A DNA stretch of 64,000 bases. It comes from Bacteroidota bacterium. GTDB lineage: Bacteria; Bacteroidota; Bacteroidia; Cytophagales; Cyclobacteriaceae. A program made the position numbers and the translations under genes. A model generated the notes under the pieces. That model saw nothing but the letters and a program-made list of their open reading frames with translations. It searched no databases and had not been told where the DNA came from. Numbering within the stretch: the stretch's first letter is position 1; each line of letters opens with the position of its first letter. The DNA lies in the NCBI GenBank assembly GCA_018267135.1, contig JAFDZA010000013.1, positions 1 through 64,000 of the forward strand. The letters are read 5' to 3'. Positions 47,904 through 56,446 of the stretch are shown piece by piece.

Positions 47904-49328
47904 ATGATAAAGAATTACATTTCATTCTTTTTCTTTTTTGTAGCTACACTGGGTTTTTCTCAAAATAACTATCAAAAAAAAATAGCCCTTATTATTGGGG
48001 CGCAGAACTACACTTCATTGCCTGCCCTGCGTCATTCTTTGTCTGATGCCCGCGACATGAGTGCCTCCTTAAAAGCCAAGGGATTTGAAGTAGAATCGCT
48101 CTACGACCCCAAAAGTAAACGCGAAATAAAGGAGGCCATTAATCGTTATTTTAACAACATGCGCGATCAAAATGGGGCAGTCGGCATCATCTTTTATGCC
48201 GGGCATGGGATGCAGTATGAGGGTGAAAATTATATCATTCCCACCTCAGCTACTTTACAAAACCCGGGCGATCTTGAAGATTATTGTGTTCGCATGAATA
48301 CCGTAATGGCCGTGCTTAAATCGGCTAGCCGGTCATTAAATATTCTGCTGTTAGATGCCTGCCGGTCACTTCCAACATTTACACGTGATAGCGGTGAGCA
48401 AGGTCTCAGTCGTATGAATGCCCCACAAGGCTCTATCATTGTATTTGCCACACAACCGGGTAAAACAGCCTCAGATGGGATAGGTAGAAATGGCTTGTTC
48501 ACATCCAATTTGTTAAAAATTATTAATGAGCCTAACCTCAACATCACCGATGTTTTTAAAAAAGTAAAACAAGAAGTATACACCCAATCAGAAGAAAGGC
48601 AATTACCCTCAGTAGAAGATAACTCTATTGGTGGAGATTTTTATTTCAATCCGCCTATAGCTACGTCTACCACCAATAGAATGCCTATTAAAACCTCATC
48701 ATCTACTCCGACAAATACGAAATCGTCTACTGAATCCGCTACCGTTAAACCAACTCCGGTTGTGCTTTTGCCTGACACAGAAGCAGCTATTGGGAAACAA
48801 ATTTGGATGACAAAAAACTTGGATGTAGATCATTTTGCTGACGGGTCTGTTATACCCGAAGCAAAAAACAATGACGAATGGGAGAAGGCCGGCAAAAAGC
48901 ATTTACCAGCATGGAGTTATTATGAAAACGATCTGGCTAATAGTGAAAAGCATGGCAAACTATACAATTGGTTTGCTGTGGCCGACCCAAAGAAATTATG
49001 TCCATCCGGGTGGCATGTGCCTTCCGATAAAGATTGGACAGCATTAATTACACAACTTGGCAATGATGCAAGCCTACTAAAAGCCGCTACCGATTGGAAA
49101 GATAATGGCAACGGAACAAACTCATCTAACTTTTCAGGATATCCAGGCGGGTTTAGAAACGACTTTGGTTTTTTCTTTTATTTAGGTTCTAATGGGTATT
49201 GGTGGAGCGCCACAGAACCTAACCCCATTAGTGCCTGGAGCCGAAGCGTTACCTACAAAAATGGAACTATAACGCGAAGCTTTAGCAATAAAGCACTGGG
49301 TTATTCTGTGCGATGCCTAAAGGATTAA
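47904..49328 (+). CDS. Exported caspase-like protease with FISUMP domain
   Basis: A 474-residue protein. The signal peptide ends about residue 20 (VATLGFSQ). The peptidase C14 domain covers about 25-250, with catalytic His101 in IIFYAGHGMQ and Cys153 in ILLLDACRSL, and ends PSVEDNSIGGDFYF. A Ser/Thr-rich linker of about 35 residues follows. The C-terminal half (about 290-474) is a Fibrobacter succinogenes major paralogous domain: IGKQIWMTKNLDV, GKLYNWFAV, CPSGWHVPSDKDW and YWWSATE. The FISUMP domain is probably extracellular and sugar- or surface-associated. A broken paralogue lies at 53657-54881. Start: ATG at 47904. Confidence 0.92.
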   Translation: MIKNYISFFFFFVATLGFSQNNYQKKIALIIGAQNYTSLPALRHSLSDARDMSASLKAKGFEVESLYDPKSKREIKEAINRYFNNMRDQNGAVGIIFYAGHGMQYEGENYIIPTSATLQNPGDLEDYCVRMNTVMAVLKSASRSLNILLLDACRSLPTFTRDSGEQGLSRMNAPQGSIIVFATQPGKTASDGIGRNGLFTSNLLKIINEPNLNITDVFKKVKQEVYTQSEERQLPSVEDNSIGGDFYFNPPIATSTTNRMPIKTSSSTPTNTKSSTESATVKPTPVVLLPDTEAAIGKQIWMTKNLDVDHFADGSVIPEAKNNDEWEKAGKKHLPAWSYYENDLANSEKHGKLYNWFAVADPKKLCPSGWHVPSDKDWTALITQLGNDASLLKAATDWKDNGNGTNSSNFSGYPGGFRNDFGFFFYLGSNGYWWSATEPNPISAWSRSVTYKNGTITRSFSNKALGYSVRCLKD

Positions 49329-49359
49329 TGAGTTTACAATATTTTTTAACTAATTGTTA

Positions 49360-50052
49360 ATGTCTACTCATCACTTGATCTTTTTTAGTTTGGTTTTTTT
49401 TCCAAGCCAATTCGTTTATCAAAAAGTTTCCATGGAAATGGTAACCCGGTCTGCCCGCCAAGGGAAGGCGAGCACCATCAAAGCATCCGTTATTTATACT
49501 TCCGAGGGTAAAATGGCTTGCCACTATGCCGAACCGGAAGAAGTATTGGTACTCAATAACACAAAAGGTGAGTTTACAGTATATGATTTTGTTAACAACA
49601 CTGTAGCGCAAAAACAAAATTATATACTCAGCTCTGAAACTAATCAACTCTTTTACTTCCTCGAAAATAATCGGGGAGATCTGGGACTTTCTAAAATGGG
49701 TTTTATGCTGAAGGAAACAAAATTTAAAGATGGCCTGCGAATTACCGTATGGTCTCCACCGATGCAACTTGCAAAAGAGGTGTCAAGAGTAGAAATAGCT
49801 CACGATAAAAATAATCCTATATTTCTTGGGTACTTCAATAAAAAAGGAAAAGCTATTAATAAAGTTTATTTTTATAACTACGAATGGGTAGCCGGTTTGC
49901 GTTTCCCCACATCCGTTACACAAATCAGTTCTATTAACGCAAAGGATTCAATCATATCAAAAACTGTTTACTCAAATTTTAAGATTGACGACAAAGTAGA
50001 TGATCAATATTTGAAGTTTAAAATTCCTTCTACTGCCAAAGTCATCGAATGA
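49360..50052 (+). CDS. LolA-like outer-membrane lipoprotein carrier homologue
   Basis: A 230-residue exported protein. The ATG at 49360 is preferred over a TTG two codons upstream and gives a signal-like start, MSTHHLIFFSLVFFPSQF. The body alternates beta strands with ASVIYTSEGKMACHYAEPEEVLVL and NNTKGEFTVYDFVNNTV (parts of residues 40-80), the wrapped-sheet pattern of the LolA/LolB superfamily. It may shuttle lipoproteins or sense lipids in the periplasm. The fold call is by pattern and not certain. Its last 4 bases overlap the next gene. Confidence 0.6.
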   Translation: MSTHHLIFFSLVFFPSQFVYQKVSMEMVTRSARQGKASTIKASVIYTSEGKMACHYAEPEEVLVLNNTKGEFTVYDFVNNTVAQKQNYILSSETNQLFYFLENNRGDLGLSKMGFMLKETKFKDGLRITVWSPPMQLAKEVSRVEIAHDKNNPIFLGYFNKKGKAINKVYFYNYEWVAGLRFPTSVTQISSINAKDSIISKTVYSNFKIDDKVDDQYLKFKIPSTAKVIE

Positions 50053-50450
50053 AAAAAATTATTGGCCTATTGATAACGTGGTTGCTTGGTTATTGCTCTT
50101 TAGCTCAATCTACTCATCAAGATCTTACTTTACTAGAGCCACCAAAGGTAACACAGCCTGAGGCAGTTCACAGCAAAAGCAAAAGCCCGATCACAAGATT
50201 TTTTTTGCTGGGCGTAAAAATATATCAACACTCAATTAGTGAGCAATTAGCCACAAACTGCTCTTTTGAACTGACTTGTTCTCGTTTTAGCCGAGCCATG
50301 ATAAATGAGTATGGCCTTATAAAAGGATATTTTTTAACATTTGATCGTCTCAGTCAGTGCAATGCTATTAGCCCATTGGAAACATTTCCTGTTCGACTAA
50401 ACAAACAAGGAAAAATTATTGAATACGTAACTGATTTCCGGTTTAATTAA
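50049..50450 (+). CDS. YidD-domain protein with signal peptide
   Basis: A 133-residue protein. Residues 1-19 are a signal peptide (KKIIGLLITWLLGYCSLAQ). Residues about 47-105 carry the YidD signature: FFLLGVKIYQHSISEQ, then CSFELTCSRFSRAMIN, YGLIKGYFLTFDRLSQCN. All three conserved cysteines are present. Ordinary YidD is a small cytoplasmic helper of the YidC insertase, so an exported version points to a different job. It overlaps the LolA-like gene by 4 nt (ATGA) and lies 2 nt before the first TPR gene. Confidence 0.82.
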   Translation: MKKIIGLLITWLLGYCSLAQSTHQDLTLLEPPKVTQPEAVHSKSKSPITRFFLLGVKIYQHSISEQLATNCSFELTCSRFSRAMINEYGLIKGYFLTFDRLSQCNAISPLETFPVRLNKQGKIIEYVTDFRFN

Positions 50451-50452
50451 AA

Positions 50453-51313
50453 ATGCGAGGACTTCTTTTTCTTGTTTTAATATTTCTATTTCAGAATCTC
50501 GATGGGCAATCCATTTCAAAAGAATTGTTGTTTGCCCGGCATCTCCTAATTAAAAAAAATTACGAAGAAGCCACTTATGTATTGAGTTCGCTAAAGCATC
50601 TACCCGCCTTAACATCGATTCAACGCGACAGTGTTCATTATTTTTTAGGCAACATTTATTACAATCAAAAAAAATTAGCCATCTCGATTACTCATTTTGA
50701 TTCGGTATCTACCTTATCTGAACGAATGAAGGCAGAAGCTATTTTCTTTAGTTCGTTTAGCCATGCATATCTTAAAAAATTGAATATGGCTGAGCGCCAA
50801 ATGACTAATTATACCCCAACAGACAGTGTTGAGCAACGGCTTCGCTTATTAGAATTATCAGGGATTTATCTTTTGCAACGTAATCTGAAAAAATTCGATT
50901 CACTTAAAGCGTTAATAACTTCGACCAATTTTATTACCAGTCAGCAAGAAAAAGATTTGCAAGCTCAATATGTTAAAATAACAGAGCAGCCAAAGAAATC
51001 TCCCTGGATGGCAGTCACACTTTCTACCCTTATACCGGGAGCTGGTAAATTTTATGCCGGCCAAAAGGGTCAAGGAGTTTATACTTTTCTAATTTCTGCG
51101 GTTCTTGGTTTACAGGCATGGGAAGGTTATCGCAAAGATGGCCCGTCAAGTGTTCGGTTTATTGCCTATAGTTCCCTGTTTACTTCTCTCTATATTGGTA
51201 CAATTTGGGGCAGTGCATTCGCTGTAAAAGTGCGAAGAGATCAACTAAATGAAACTATTAATGATCAAATTCTATTTGATATGCATATTCCTTTGCGCAC
51301 CGTTTTTCATTAA
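50453..51313 (+). CDS. TPR protein with C-terminal membrane hairpin (copy 1)
   Basis: A 286-residue protein. A signal peptide (residues 1-18) is followed by TPR-like helices to about 165, then a membrane module starting TLSTLIPGAGKFYAGQKGQG at about 190 with two or three hydrophobic segments and a basic end. The PGxGxxYAGxxxxG motif is shared with the next gene and with DUF5683/TM2-like proteins. It is third in the tight operon with the YidD-like gene. Its last 65 nt overlap the next gene in another frame. The function is unknown. Confidence 0.75.
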   Translation: MRGLLFLVLIFLFQNLDGQSISKELLFARHLLIKKNYEEATYVLSSLKHLPALTSIQRDSVHYFLGNIYYNQKKLAISITHFDSVSTLSERMKAEAIFFSSFSHAYLKKLNMAERQMTNYTPTDSVEQRLRLLELSGIYLLQRNLKKFDSLKALITSTNFITSQQEKDLQAQYVKITEQPKKSPWMAVTLSTLIPGAGKFYAGQKGQGVYTFLISAVLGLQAWEGYRKDGPSSVRFIAYSSLFTSLYIGTIWGSAFAVKVRRDQLNETINDQILFDMHIPLRTVFH

Positions 51314-52076
51314 GGCGCAAACCAAATTAGCCGACAGTCTTTTTACTGCGGGCCAATACCTTCAGGCCCGGGTAGAATACGAACGGCTTTTATACTTGGG
51401 GTTGTCGTCCCCTAATGAGTTGCTGCTGAAGAAATCATATTGCCTCAAAGCTCAGCAGCAATATGAAGAAGCTTACCACACACTTCAACGAGCTGATTTT
51501 TTTAAAGGATCGGATAGCCTCCAATTTAAACTTTACTATGAATCAGCATTGAATGCCTACCTCTCAGGCAAATATGATCTATGCCTCAACAAAATTCAAG
51601 AAGAGTATTATTATCTTCCCCAAATACATTCTCCTTTTCTGGAATTATTAGAGATCATGACACTAAACCAACAGCAAAATATTTCGGAAGCAAATGAAAA
51701 ATATAATGAGTTCGTAATCCGGCATCATCTCAGCACAAGCAGCCCTTATACGGCTAAGAAGTTTAGAAAATTAAAAAATCCGGAAAGGGCAGAATCAATG
51801 TCTCATTTGCTTCCCGGTGTAGGCCAACTCTATGCGGGCTTCCCGGGTCGGGGGATAACTTCGCTGGCAATTCAAGCAGGATTAGTAACGTTTGCAGGGG
51901 TAAGTTTTCTTAATGGCTACTATTTCTCAGGAGCCTTTACCGGTGTGGGACTTTTCTATATGTTTAATAATGGCGGAGCCCGGCATGCACATTACTTGGC
52001 AGAAAAAAAGAACAGAGAAATTATTACCAAGCTAAACAATGAAATAAAGAAGATAGCAAGCGAAGTAATAAAATAA
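51249..52076 (+). CDS. TPR protein with C-terminal membrane hairpin (copy 2)
   Basis: A 275-residue paralogue of the preceding protein: signal peptide (FYLICIFLCAPFFIKAQ), TPR-like repeats to about 165, then SHLLPGVGQLYAGFPGRG near residue 185, hydrophobic segments and a Lys-rich coiled tail (AEKKNREIITKLNNEIKK). The start at 51249 lies 65 nt inside the previous gene. A second in-frame ATG at 51261 would still overlap by 53 nt. It ends the operon, with a terminator 2 nt after its stop. Confidence 0.75.
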   Translation: MKLLMIKFYLICIFLCAPFFIKAQTKLADSLFTAGQYLQARVEYERLLYLGLSSPNELLLKKSYCLKAQQQYEEAYHTLQRADFFKGSDSLQFKLYYESALNAYLSGKYDLCLNKIQEEYYYLPQIHSPFLELLEIMTLNQQQNISEANEKYNEFVIRHHLSTSSPYTAKKFRKLKNPERAESMSHLLPGVGQLYAGFPGRGITSLAIQAGLVTFAGVSFLNGYYFSGAFTGVGLFYMFNNGGARHAHYLAEKKNREIITKLNNEIKKIASEVIK

Positions 52077-52077
52077 T

Positions 52078-52103
52078 AAAAGGGATACTAATGAATCCCT
52101 TTT
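52078..52103. terminator. Bidirectional terminator
   Basis: A 9-bp perfect stem, AAAAGGGAT with ATCCCTTTT (52078-52086, 52095-52103), and an 8-nt loop. It is shared by the YidD-like operon and the convergent TM2 gene. Confidence 0.85.
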
Positions 52104-52128
52104 ATTAAAATTAGCAACTTGGTTCTTA

Positions 52129-52539
52129 TCAACCCCACATAAAGAATTTATTACTTCCTACATACTGACTTATGTCTTCGTTGTTGATAATCAACACAAT
52201 TAAATCAATCAACGGCACAACACCGAAAATACCACCACAGGTAATAAAGTACCACAAAATCATAATCGGTTTTGCCCCTAAATAAACCCGGTGAATGGCT
52301 ATACCACCAATAAGCAAATCCAATATAGCGGCTATCCAAGCATTTTTATCCGAAGAGGATGCCTGCACAGCTACCGGGTTGAGAAACAAAACGGCATCGG
52401 TAATAGTTTGCGCAACTGGTGCGGCCATTGCCAAGGTCGTTTCTATAGCAGCATCATCTACGTAATAAATAGATGTCGCCTTACTGTTGTAGGCTAACCC
52501 TAAGGTGCACACCAACATTAATAATAAAATTTTTTTCAT
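52129..52539 (-). CDS. Exported TM2-domain protein
   Basis: A 136-residue protein. The signal peptide covers residues 1-21, then a short Ala/Val-rich stretch. The TM2 domain covers about 68-120: AAILDLLIGGIAIHRVYLGA, then ITCGGIFGVVPLIDLIVLII. The HR.YLG and D of the family are present. TM2 proteins are small double-spanning membrane proteins of mostly unknown role. It is monocistronic and convergent with the YidD-like operon. Start: ATG at 52539. Confidence 0.88.
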   Translation of the reverse strand: MKKILLLMLVCTLGLAYNSKATSIYYVDDAAIETTLAMAAPVAQTITDAVLFLNPVAVQASSSDKNAWIAAILDLLIGGIAIHRVYLGAKPIMILWYFITCGGIFGVVPLIDLIVLIINNEDISQYVGSNKFFMWG

Positions 52540-52651
52540 AGTTGTTTGAGGTTTTATTTCTCAATGTTAATAAATAATGAGGAAGTCAACAAGTAATTGA
52601 TAAACCAATTAATGTCTATTTTTAATCTAATTTACCCAAAACCATCCAGCC

Positions 52652-53626
52652 ATGCGTTATGTGTTTATCGGTTTCTTTATGTTGTTTTTTAACTCTGCGG
52701 GGTATGGTCAGGCTCAAGATACTTCAGCAGAACTAAAGGCACTATATTCAATTTATGATTTTCAGTTCGAAAAATACCACAACCAATTACGGGCTCTTCC
52801 GGCTGGCGAAGCTGCATTAACCCAACTATTGGAAATATTTTTCTTGCGGTGGAAAGAAATTCCGGTTGCGTTCAGTACTGCCGGCAGTCAGTATCAACAA
52901 TTATTATTAAAAAACTTATCTGTGCTTTTAAAAGAAAAAAAACCAACACCCTCAACTATTTACTATCAAATCTGCACATATCTTTTTTTAGCCGAATACT
53001 ACTCCTCTTTAAATGAAAACTGGACTGCTTTAAAGTATGCCCAAAAGGCATACCCATTGGTTATCGCTTCCCTCGACAAAAAAACTAATCAACCTGAATT
53101 TCTTTTTATAAACGGATTATACCTGTACTATATCGAATATTACAGGGAAAAAAATTTATTCTACCGGGTAGCTCTCTCGCCCCTCCGGAAAGGAAACAAG
53201 GAAGAAGGTTTAAAAATTTTAAATCAATGCCTTGAAAAAAAATCCATGATTCAAATAGAGGCCAACCTATATTTAGTCCACATCCTGCTTCACTTAGAAA
53301 AAAAACCCTATGAGGCGTTGCCTATTAGCCGGAACCTCGTCACCTGTTTTCCTAAAAATTTAAAGTTTGCTGAACTTTATGCTGAAAATTTAATTGCCGT
53401 AAAGAAATACGTGGAAGCCAATAGATTTGTTTCCATCTTAGAAACTCAACGCTCTCCTTATTACTCTGTTCCGGGGCATGTTCTTCGCGGGTTAATTGAA
53501 GAAGATTACCTAAATAATAAAAATAAAGCTAAAGAAGCCTACCTGTTTTCGACCAGACAAGAACTTAAACCCGTAGAGTATTTTCAGAAAATTGCTCTAC
53601 AGCGATTAAAGAAAAATAATAACTGA
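52652..53626 (+). CDS. Exported helical-repeat (TPR-like) protein
   Basis: A 324-residue protein with a signal peptide (FIGFFMLFFNSAGYGQAQ, cleavage about residue 21). Degenerate TPR-like helices fill the rest (WTALKYAQKAYPLVIAS, GLKILNQCLEKKSMIQIEANLY in part). No catalytic motif or lipobox was seen. It is divergent from the TM2 gene and convergent with the caspase pseudogene, and probably a periplasmic adaptor. The family is unrecognised beyond repeat content. Confidence 0.75.
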   Translation: MRYVFIGFFMLFFNSAGYGQAQDTSAELKALYSIYDFQFEKYHNQLRALPAGEAALTQLLEIFFLRWKEIPVAFSTAGSQYQQLLLKNLSVLLKEKKPTPSTIYYQICTYLFLAEYYSSLNENWTALKYAQKAYPLVIASLDKKTNQPEFLFINGLYLYYIEYYREKNLFYRVALSPLRKGNKEEGLKILNQCLEKKSMIQIEANLYLVHILLHLEKKPYEALPISRNLVTCFPKNLKFAELYAENLIAVKKYVEANRFVSILETQRSPYYSVPGHVLRGLIEEDYLNNKNKAKEAYLFSTRQELKPVEYFQKIALQRLKKNNN

Positions 53627-53656
53627 GGTTACTCAAGAAGGTTAGCCATTACCAAC

Positions 53657-54881
53657 TCATTTCCTGCCAAACACATAAGCAGCGCGGAGCCCTAAATAGC
53701 TTACATCCGAAACAACCTGATAGGCTGCTCCAATATCAAAACCGTCTCCATGATAACCTATACCGGGAGCAAAAGAAAAATAATTTTTTGAATACAATTG
53801 ATCTTTGAGTTTTTGTTTACATAATATTTTACTCCACTCTGAATAGGTATCATGGAAAAAGACCCCAGTGAACCCGAGAATTTTGGAGAAAAAGACAAGT
53901 AGCCAGCGGTGATTATCCAGTTCAACCGACTTTTATTGTTGACTTCATAACGAACCGAGCCGCCAAGCCCTAATTTATATACATCTGCAAAGGAGCCCAT
54001 AGGGAAAGCCGTTTCAAAACCTACAGAAAAACGTCCTCCTTGTGAAGGTTTTATCTCAGTAACTGAGCCCGATTGAATAGGAGTTACATGTGCTGTTTGT
54101 GTTGTGGTAGAAGTAAAGTAGAAATCTCCGCCAATGGAGTTGTCTTCCACCGAGGGGAGCTGCTTTTCGCCTGATTCAATAAACACATCACGTTTTACCT
54201 GCTTCAATGCATCGGTTATATTTAAACCCGGCTCGTTCATACTTTCAATAAATTTGAGGTAAACAACCCGTTCTTTCCGGTTCCATCCGAAGCTGTCTTC
54301 CCCGCTTCGGTGGCAAACACAATAATTGACCCGCGGGGAGCTTCCACTTTAGACCAACCTTGTTCTCCGTCCCGGCTAAAACTGGGAAGTGTGCGGCAGG
54401 CATCGAGCAGCAAGATATTAAGCGAAGCACTGGAACTTTTTAATACCGACATCACGGTATTCATCTTTACGCATTGATCATCTAAATCGCCCGGCATTTG
54501 GAGGCTGGCGGAAGTAGGAATTAAATAATTGTTACCATCTAATTGCATCCCGTGCCCGGCATAAAAAATAATACCCACCGCATCTACCTGATCTTTCATG
54601 GCCGTGTAATAGCGGGTAATGGCCTCTCTCAAATCATTTTTTGTTTTAGGATTGTATATGGCGTCTACCGAAAATCCTTTTGTTTGAAGAGCTGCCGCCA
54701 TCGCTTTGGCATCGTTTACGGCATTGCGCAGCGGGGGCAGCACCGTATGCACCGATTACTAAAGCGATTCGTTTATTATTCTTTTGCTGAGCCTGAGTGG
54801 GTTGGAATGTCCCCATAAGAATCAGTAAAAAAAGGATAAAACAATCTTTATTTTTTGTCTTAACAACCCGGCTGATTTCAT
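53657..54881 (-). pseudogene. Broken caspase-like protease gene with beta-barrel C-terminus
   Basis: The reading continues through at least four breaks. A start ATG at 54881 opens MKSAGLLRQKIKIVLS and is closed by a TGA at 54822-54824 after a 7-T run (54827-54833) that needs one more T. A second shift with a small deletion lies near 54745, before YTVLPPLRNAV-like sequence. A third is at about 54240, after TSNLLK. A fourth is near 53810, after GVKYYVNKNS. The middle part keeps the caspase His (FYAGHGMQ) and Cys (LLLDACRT) and is very similar to the intact gene at 47904. The tail (APGIGYHGDGF ... RAAYVFGRK) looks like an outer-membrane barrel. Confidence 0.85.
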
Positions 54882-54981
54882 ATCGTTAATTATTTTTCTG
54901 ATCTTGAAATTATTAAAAAAAGGATTCTTTTCCCAAATTGAGTAGTCGAAGAAAATCGACTTCTGCCTACAAAAATAACCT

Positions 54982-56382
54982 TTACAAAATATACTCGCTC
55001 AGGTCTTTATTTTTTACCAACTCTTTCAGTTTGGTTTTTACAAGTTGGCTGGTAATCAGAATAGGTTGGCTGCTGGAAGCATGGTCGGGTACATCAAATA
55101 AAAATTCGTTCAGCAGCTTGCTCATCACCGTGTGCAATCTCCGGGCGCCTATGTTTTCTACTTCAGCATTAATATCAAAAGCGGTTTGGGCAATTTCGTT
55201 AATCGCCTCGGCATCGAACTGAATCTGAAATCCTTCGGATTCAAACAACGCCTGATACTGTTTGGTCAGCGCATTTTTGGGTTCTTTTAATATGCGAACA
55301 AAATCTTCTTTTGTCAGGCTGTTGAGCTCTACCCGGATGGGGAAACGTCCTTGCAACTCGGGAATCAAATCAGAAGGCTTGGATACATGAAAGGCCCCGG
55401 CTGCAATAAATAAGATATGATCGGTATTAACGATTCCGTATTTGGTATTGACCGCGCTGCCTTCTACGATGGGGAGCAAATCGCGCTGCACCCCTTCGCG
55501 GCTTACATCGGGGCCGCCCCCACCCTTTTTACCACCGGAAGCGATTTTATCTACCTCATCAATAAAAATAATGCCTGCCTCTTCGGCCTTGCGGATCGCC
55601 TCCTCTTTTACTTCATCCATATCGATGAGTTTGGCTACTTCTTCTTCCAGCAATACTTTTCGTGCTTCGGCAATGGTCAGTTTTCTTTTTTTGTTTTTCT
55701 TAGGCATCATGCCATTGAGCATCTCCTGCAGGTTCATCATCGATACTTCGTCCATCATGCCGGCTCCAATCATCCCCACCCCGGCCGGGCTGTTTTGTTT
55801 AATGTCAATTTCTATTTTCCGGTCTTCCAGCTCTTTGTTTTTTATTTTCTCACGAAAAACATTTCGGGTCCGTTCGTTCAGCAATGTATCGTCATTCGGT
55901 TCTTCACCCAGTTCGCTATTCTCGTTTGTCGGTATAGCAAAGCCAGCCGATTTATGCAAAGGCGGAATGAGGGCATCTAAAATAATTTCTTCGGCTGCCT
56001 GGGCTGCTTTTTCTTTTACTTCTTCTTTTTTGCGCTGCTTCACTATGTGTACCGATTGCTCGGCCAGATCGCGCACCATGCCTTCTACATCGCGGCCCAC
56101 ATACCCTACTTCGGTAAATTTAGAGGCTTCTACTTTTACAAAAGGAGCTTCGGCAATTTTGGCCAGCCTGCGGGCAATTTCTGTTTTGCCTACCCCGGTG
56201 GCTCCAATCATCAAAATATTATTGGGTACGATTTCGTTGCGCATATCGGCCGAGGCATTCATTCTTCTCCACCGGTTTCGCAGGGCAATCGCCACATGGC
56301 GTTTGGCTTCGTGCTGGCCTACAATGTATTTATCCAGTTCAACCACAATTTGGCGAGGCGTTAGTTTTTTGGCATCGAGCAT
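54982..56382 (-). CDS. hslU: HslUV protease ATPase subunit
   Basis: A 466-residue AAA+ unfoldase. N-terminus LTPRQIVVELDKYIVGQ, Walker A GATGVGKT at 60-67, pore loop EVGYVGRDVEGMVRDL. The inserted I domain is rich in charged residues (about 110-245), Walker B is GIIFIDEVDKI, sensor/arginine motifs lie in LQGRFPIRVEL, and the tail LSEYIL docks into HslV. It feeds substrates to the HslV peptidase, whose gene is not next to it here. It lies 64 nt downstream of lon on the same strand. Confidence 0.96.
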   Translation of the reverse strand: MLDAKKLTPRQIVVELDKYIVGQHEAKRHVAIALRNRWRRMNASADMRNEIVPNNILMIGATGVGKTEIARRLAKIAEAPFVKVEASKFTEVGYVGRDVEGMVRDLAEQSVHIVKQRKKEEVKEKAAQAAEEIILDALIPPLHKSAGFAIPTNENSELGEEPNDDTLLNERTRNVFREKIKNKELEDRKIEIDIKQNSPAGVGMIGAGMMDEVSMMNLQEMLNGMMPKKNKKRKLTIAEARKVLLEEEVAKLIDMDEVKEEAIRKAEEAGIIFIDEVDKIASGGKKGGGGPDVSREGVQRDLLPIVEGSAVNTKYGIVNTDHILFIAAGAFHVSKPSDLIPELQGRFPIRVELNSLTKEDFVRILKEPKNALTKQYQALFESEGFQIQFDAEAINEIAQTAFDINAEVENIGARRLHTVMSKLLNEFLFDVPDHASSSQPILITSQLVKTKLKELVKNKDLSEYIL

Positions 56383-56446
56383 GAAATAAAAAATTTTTAA
56401 ATTAAAATATCGGTGTACTAAATATTAAATCAGGTTTCTCTCCTTT

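Noticed and set aside
54827..54833. Phase-variable homopolymer switching the second caspase gene
   Set aside because: Restoring the T run would still leave three other frame breaks, so decay explains the gene better than phase variation.
55442..56389. A 315-codon open frame on the plus strand
   Set aside because: It lies wholly antisense to hslU, whose motifs are intact. The composition is that of a shadow frame, with no recognisable domain.
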